Shown here: one piece after another, positions 59,201 through 64,000 of the stretch
Position numbering within the stretch: position 1 is the first letter of the stretch
Layout of the letters: each line of letters opens with the position of its first letter
Source: Mycosarcoma maydis
Taxonomy: Eukaryota > Basidiomycota > Ustilaginomycetes > Ustilaginales
Direction of reading: 5' to 3'
Assembly: GCF_000328475.2 (NCBI RefSeq)
Contig: NC_026479.1
Location: forward strand, 1,178,001-1,242,000
DNA: 64,000 nucleotides
Notes under the pieces: generated by a model
What the model was told of the DNA's origin: nothing
The model's database searches: none
What the model saw: only the letters and a program-made list of their open reading frames with translations
Program-made: the position numbers and the translations under genes

Positions 59201-61599
59201 AATTTTCAGGGTACTTCTTTTTAAAATGGTCGCAGGTCGCTTTCGAAATGTTGAAAACGGGAGATAAGGTTGCTTGAAAGGGCCCGCCGGTGGGGAGCAG
59301 CTCGGATTTGGCCGCTCGCTGCTCTCACATGAGCGGACTAGGTTCGCTTGTCTAGACGACACCTGCTTAAAGGTACGAGTCTGTTTAATCAAACGTCCAC
59401 CTCGCTAGGTGATTGATCAGTTCTTTTCCTTTCAGGATTTACATTATCTGAAGCAACTTAGGAGCGCTGCGATCCTCTTCTCAACATCGACGCTTCTATA
59501 CGCGAGTTGGATTCACAAGATGATCGAAATGAAGCTGGACTCATGCGCGCGTAAAGTGAAGCACGGGCGGGTGTGAAAGCGTCGTCAAGAGTATACGGAG
59601 CCAGAACCTGCGTCGTTGGGCTGAAACGCGCCAGACGCGACTCACACCTTCGGTTCGTGATGCGTGAGCCACATTGGTGATAAAAACGAAGCTACTTGGC
59701 GAAACTTGCCAAGAGGTTTGCTTCTAACCACCGCTTCGCGTCTTGTCGAAACGCGTTTAGAGTACCAAATACTGGCGTTTTGACTAGATGTCTCAGCCAG
59801 GAAACAGAGAACTCGTGATGTAGACAAATCCACGGAAAGGGCCCAAAAGCATGGTTTTAGCGGGTACAATCATTATGGCATGCTCAGGCGAGCTTGGTCC
59901 GCAACCACGCACAGCATGTGGCGGCGTTCAGTGGGCCCCTGCAAACACGGCAATGCTGCTGAGCTGCACCGGCATTCGATGCGAGTCGTGGGAGAAATGT
60001 GCAAGTGGAGCGCAATGTATCCAAGATGCTGAGCTTCAAAACAGACCCAAGGGAATGTTATTGAATGATCGGCGCCAGATCGTCCGCACATGGTTTCTGT
60101 CTTGAGCCGCATTCGTGATATTCGTTGTTTGGGTTCAAAGCGCTCGCTCGATCAAATCACGAATCGACAGGCGCTCGCACCCTCCATCTCGTTACTTGAG
60201 GGGTGTTGAAAATCGAAAATGGGCATGAGACAACCCTCAATTTGTTTGTTCTGATCCCGACTATCCACGTTGGCTTCGGTCAAAAAAATCGAGGGTGCTT
60301 TTTCACAACCCTCTCGCCATGTTTGGCAGCTTGACGAAATCAGCGTTCGCCGCCGATCAAAGTTCAAGTGCCTCTGTGGCGCCAACCTCTTCGCTCCAGC
60401 TTCGGCCAAACGTCGTTGGAAACATCAGCGACACGAAGTACATTACCTTTTCTTCTCACGATCTAATCATAGTTATCTCATCTTGATTGGCCGGTGCCCC
60501 GCTTTCAGCACGCATGTAACGATTTTGATACATCGCGTCCTGAAGTCCAAAGGCTTGCTGGTGCATGGTATTCCCGTTTCGATCTTTGCGCTTGAGCTGT
60601 ACAAAGATGCAAACCAATGCGGAAACGTATGTGGTAGATCGATGCGATCCAAGCGAGTGACCTGGAGATCGGAGACCAAAATCGCGGTGCACTGTGACGC
60701 CGTTCTGCGACTCAAAGGATGGAGTCGAAAGATGAAAGCCGCGCCAACCTAGGATCACCGCAGCAACGGTTCGGAGCGGTAGTGCGGTCCAGTGACGAAC
60801 ACTGCCAACCAGCCACACGGTAAGGAAGAATCAAGCTAGGAATACTCAGCTTACCATCGGAACCGATCTGCGTTTCCATCGATGGGGTCGACATTCTCGA
60901 TTGGGGTAGCAAGCTCTGCCGACGGGGGCAGCTCGAGATCGATCAAGACTCGGTTGCCTAATTGTCGGTTTCAACATCCTCACTTGTGTAGACTCGGCAA
61001 GCAGCATTCAGGGTTGCCTTGACTGACCCTCAAAAGATTAACACTTACTCGCGTGTATGCCATTGCCGTGACGAGAAGCGTCAGGACTGGTTTATCAATC
61101 AAATTACTAGGCTGAAGGCCGTCAACCAAAGTTTTCGGGGCCCACCAGCCTTCTCATCGGGCTCACAAATTACATAATGTGGCCTTGCCTCTCGGCAACG
61201 TTTGTCTGATGCTGATCATGGCTCTCTGTGCAGGAACAACATTCGTTTAACCGAGCATCCGTTGAACTGATTCGATTAGTGTCCCTCATTGCTCACGGGA
61301 TTGTAATTGCACGAGAGCCAGAAGATGGGTTTTTTTTCTAGGGTTGCATCTTTCGCTGTGTGGGAAAATCGAATACACGCTGACCGAGAGTGCAGCCGAA
61401 TTGCAGCAGCTTTTGTTTCGCGCGAAAGTGCGTATCATCTCCCGATTTACAACCTTGGTCTAACCGCTTTATCGGATACAGATCGCCATCCTCATTTGAT
61501 CGTACTCTGCCCAATGTGTCGCTCGTTTCACTTCTTGACAAGCACATAAGAGATATACTCGCGATTCTCTCGATTGCAACCTCTTGATTGAGCATCATG
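56204..61599. other. Gene-poor 5.4-kb interval
   Basis: Only short, composition-driven ORFs occur (longest about 160 codons at 60270-60752, no motif). A CT-rich microsatellite lies at 57967-58026. TCGTGA motifs occur at 57908-57917, 59040-59049 and 60155-60164. No RNA gene or transposon coding sequence is recognisable; diverged remnants cannot be excluded. Confidence 0.5.
57967..58026. repeat. T/C-rich microsatellite
   Basis: A nearly pure pyrimidine stretch of TTTTTC and TTTC units spans about 60 bp. Confidence 0.85.
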
Positions 61600-64000
61600 T
61601 CATCGCCCGCTTCCAGCAACCACAAGTCGTCGTTGAATCTTGATGATCTCCTTGCACAATTCGTCATGACTTCTCTTGAGCGTCTTTGCATCTTCAAACT
61701 TGCGTGCCTTGGCAGCACTCTCCACATAGTCTGCTACGAGCTTCTCCTGTTCTAGCAGCACTTTCAGCTGTTCTCTGAGCTCAGCTGGGTCGACATTTGC
61801 CAGACTGCTATCGTCGACTTCATCTTCATAGTGGTTGAGCTGTTCCTCGAGGTCGGCGCGTGAGCTGGCTCGTAGAGAACCGGACGCGCTTCCTCCTCCA
61901 AAGAGCGATCGGAAACTGGATATCGAGCTGACAGATGCTTTGTTGGCGTGTTGCGCTGCTCGACGTGGTGCCGAGCGTGGCGATGCTGGTTGTGACGAGT
62001 GTGGTGTGCTAGGCGTCGAGTCGGAACCCCCCTCTCCTGGCGCTGCCTTCTTGGTCCCTGGCTTCGGTAGACTTTGCAATGGCAGCATGTTTTGCTGTAG
62101 GAACAGATTGGCACGCGTGAATATAGCATGCTGAATTCTTTCCTGCGCCGCATCGCTCGCAACTGCAGCGGCCCTGGCGCTGTGCTTGTCGCCTACCGGT
62201 AGCGCACGGATACGCTTGGCCAGCTCGTCATAGGTAGCAAAGTTGGCCAACAGTTGCTTGCGTGCCTGTACGGCATCGCGCTGCAGCTCGATGTTGGCCT
62301 TGATGCTGGAGCCCAACGCCGCAGTCTGATCGTGCTTCTGCAAGCCCAGAACCATCTCCTGAAACTCCGGGAGTGACTGCTCGATCTCCTTTTGGACTCG
62401 CATCAATGCGTCGTACAGCTTGATAAAGACAGGCAGCGGCTCGTTGTCCATCATGTATTGACGCTTACGAACAATCGCCTTGCAGTCACGACAGATGCGA
62501 ACGCCTTTGGATTGAACCGAGGTCGGCACTAACTTGGATGACGCTGCAACTCCTCCTTCTTTCACTTCTTCAATACGACCTGTGATGGGGTCGGCGACAA
62601 TGTTGCCCGAACACTTGCTCTCGAGCTCGGCCCGCTCTTGCGCTGTCAACGTCTTACCCGTGCCTGGACCCATTTGTTCTGCCCACGTGAGACGTGTGAG
62701 ATGAGGTGAAGCGCACACCACTCGACCGCACAGCCGGCAGTGGTGCTTGCGCACCGTGAAACTGAACGGGGTTGAGCAGATTGGACAAGCTTTTGCTTCG
62801 GCGTCATCCTGCCAATTGACGATGCTCTGCTCGGCTTGACGGATTGCAGGATCCTCGCCTCGACCGCGTGCTCTGAAAGAAGTCCACAACTCGTTTCCGC
62901 CTTTGCGGATCACACTGCTCGGATCTCGTTTCAGCTCGTCCAAATCCAAGTCCACGAAAGTAGAAGAGAGCAAGTTCTTCGCTGGGCTGAGCGACGCCTT
63001 TTCAGGATCGTTGCTAGGTGCAAAGTGAATAGCGATGAGCTTTGCAAGCCGTCGATCCATGCGCTGCGCCTCCATTTCACCTTCACTCCTTCCTTTTCGC
63101 CGCAGCTCTTCGAATTCGCCGGTCCGCATGCGAAAAACGCCCTTTGGTTGAAAGCCGGATCGATAGGCTGTTCGCCGTCCGTCAGGGCTCGAGATGCCCA
63201 TAGATGCAGGTGCGGACAACGAGACCGTCCCCGCAGCTTGAGCCAGGGCGATGCCCTGTGGTACTGGGATAGGTCCAAGCTTGGATTGAGCTGCGAGCAA
63301 TGCAGCATACGAATTGACATGAGCGGGAATCGAGTTGCCCGAGGCACCAATGATGGGGGTTGAGGATCGACTTCCGGGAGGGCTGGCCACCGCAGACGAT
63401 GTTCTGCTTGATCCACGAAGGCTCGAAGCTACGCTCGATGCGATAGGTGTGCCGCCGTTGGCGTTATTGTTGTTCAAGATGGTCTCGTCACGAGCAGAGC
63501 CAGGCCGATGCACAGTTGTCGACGAGCTTGGTTGGATTTTGCTCGACATTCGGGGTGCCTGTGGAAGCTTTTGAGGTGAGCGAGGACTGTCCTGTGCACG
63601 AACTGTCGACATGGATGCAGTGCTCTGACTGCGTTCATGGCGAGCTCCTGAAAAGCTTGAAGCCTCTCCGATGAAGCCGTTTGTTGATTGCGCTCCAAAT
63701 GACGATGGTGAGGCTTGAACTGTTTTGTGAGCGGCAGAGCCTGTGGTCAGCGAGCTGCTTGAGGCGAGCTTTGAAGCTACGCGTAGTGGTGGTGGAGGCG
63801 CGTCAAGATCCCGATGTGGCCGAACAAGTCCGGCGCCTCGGGCTAACGGCGAAGCGACAGCGGGTCGATTCAGGGACGATGGCGCTCGTGACGGGTTTAT
63901 CTGCGGTCGCACGGGTGTGGAAATTTCTGGTGCCCTATCTGCTGCGTCGCTACCTCGTCGGCTACTCGAAACACTGTTGGAGCTTGACGGATGCAGCGAT
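61600..64000 (-). CDS. FYVE-finger Rab effector, Vac1/Pep7 (rabenosyn-5)-like, 5' end outside window
   Basis: The reading frame is open from the right edge (first full codon at 63999) to the stop at 61600, 799 residues, and no start is needed inside the window, so the N-terminus is missing. The visible part opens with about 370 Ser/Pro-rich residues, then a FYVE finger: WQDDAEAKACPICSTPFSFTVRKHHCRLCGRVVC, interrupted by about 70 residues before GVRICRDCKAIV, which supplies the last Cys pair. The RKHHCR patch binds PI3P on endosomes. Then come helices (YDALMRVQKEIEQSLPEFQEMVLGLQ) and a C-terminal Rab-binding-like helical pair (LREQLKVLLEQEKLVADYVESAAKARKFEDAKTLKRSHDELCKEI). Yeast Vac1 tethers vesicles at the vacuolar/endosomal membrane with Vps21 and Vps45. 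The insertion inside the FYVE finger is typical of fungal Vac1 proteins. Confidence 0.85.
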   Translation of the reverse strand, partial: SLHPSSSNSVSSSRRGSDAADRAPEISTPVRPQINPSRAPSSLNRPAVASPLARGAGLVRPHRDLDAPPPPLRVASKLASSSSLTTGSAAHKTVQASPSSFGAQSTNGFIGEASSFSGARHERSQSTASMSTVRAQDSPRSPQKLPQAPRMSSKIQPSSSTTVHRPGSARDETILNNNNANGGTPIASSVASSLRGSSRTSSAVASPPGSRSSTPIIGASGNSIPAHVNSYAALLAAQSKLGPIPVPQGIALAQAAGTVSLSAPASMGISSPDGRRTAYRSGFQPKGVFRMRTGEFEELRRKGRSEGEMEAQRMDRRLAKLIAIHFAPSNDPEKASLSPAKNLLSSTFVDLDLDELKRDPSSVIRKGGNELWTSFRARGRGEDPAIRQAEQSIVNWQDDAEAKACPICSTPFSFTVRKHHCRLCGRVVCASPHLTRLTWAEQMGPGTGKTLTAQERAELESKCSGNIVADPITGRIEEVKEGGVAASSKLVPTSVQSKGVRICRDCKAIVRKRQYMMDNEPLPVFIKLYDALMRVQKEIEQSLPEFQEMVLGLQKHDQTAALGSSIKANIELQRDAVQARKQLLANFATYDELAKRIRALPVGDKHSARAAAVASDAAQERIQHAIFTRANLFLQQNMLPLQSLPKPGTKKAAPGEGGSDSTPSTPHSSQPASPRSAPRRAAQHANKASVSSISSFRSLFGGGSASGSLRASSRADLEEQLNHYEDEVDDSSLANVDPAELREQLKVLLEQEKLVADYVESAAKARKFEDAKTLKRSHDELCKEIIKIQRRLVVAGSGR

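Noticed and set aside
60270..60752. 160-codon frame in the gene-poor region
   Set aside because: No signal peptide, domain or compositional signature; overlapping frames on both strands are equally long.

Overview
This window looks like nuclear DNA of a basidiomycete yeast or smut fungus, most likely Ustilaginaceae (the Ustilago/Sporisorium/Pseudozyma group). The evidence: about 23 mostly intronless, fungal-type genes on both strands; short GT-AG introns of about 90-165 nt where introns exist; fungus-specific proteins (ERMES Mdm34, i-AAA adaptor Mgr3, mitoribosomal mL58, Tom20, Bmt2); two nuclear tRNAs with anticodon-loop introns; a secreted PR-1-like protein; and many intergenic copies of a short TCGTGA/TCACGA motif that I recall from smut genomes. 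The species assignment is inference. An assembly gap of 100 N lies at 31955-32054.

Layout. 0.2-3.6 kb: a paraoxonase-like protein and a trypsin-like mitochondrial serine protease, convergent. 4.8 kb: intron-containing tRNA-Pro(UGG). 5.5-7.5 kb: one ORF carrying a complete mitochondrial sulfide:quinone oxidoreductase followed in frame by mitoribosomal protein mL58, the most striking gene here. 8.0-11.4 kb: a large PX-domain protein related to yeast Lec1. 12.3-17.0 kb: a KAPA synthase ending in a peroxisomal SKL signal, deoxyribose-phosphate aldolase, and an Mgr3-like TPR protein. 17.1-21.9 kb: a divergent MYST acetyltransferase with unusual insertions, and a SAM methyltransferase. 22.8-26.8 kb: an accessory island with a small Cys-rich secreted protein that seems frameshifted, a PIF/Harbinger-type DNA transposon with a frameshifted transposase, and a secreted PR-1-like protein with a CAPE-type C-terminus. 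28.7-31.6 kb: plasma-membrane H+-ATPase (PMA1). 31.6-37.4 kb: gene-poor, with the gap. 37.4-51.9 kb: Mdm34, a membrane-anchored DnaJ protein, Rad6, mitochondrial Hsp70, tRNA-Ile(UAU), Tom20 and Bmt2. 52.1-56.2 kb: ETF-ubiquinone oxidoreductase and a secreted double-psi beta-barrel protein. 56.2-61.6 kb: gene-poor. 61.6-64.0 kb: a Vac1/Pep7-like FYVE protein that runs off the window end.

At least seven genes act in or on mitochondria: the serine protease, SQR/mL58, Mgr3, Mdm34, Hsp70, Tom20 and ETF-QO. Together they cover protein import (Tom20, Hsp70), inner-membrane quality control (Mgr3), ER-mitochondria lipid tethering (Mdm34), electron entry to ubiquinone (SQR, ETF-QO) and translation (mL58). 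Two secreted proteins in the 22-27 kb island are the best candidates for a role in host or environment interaction.
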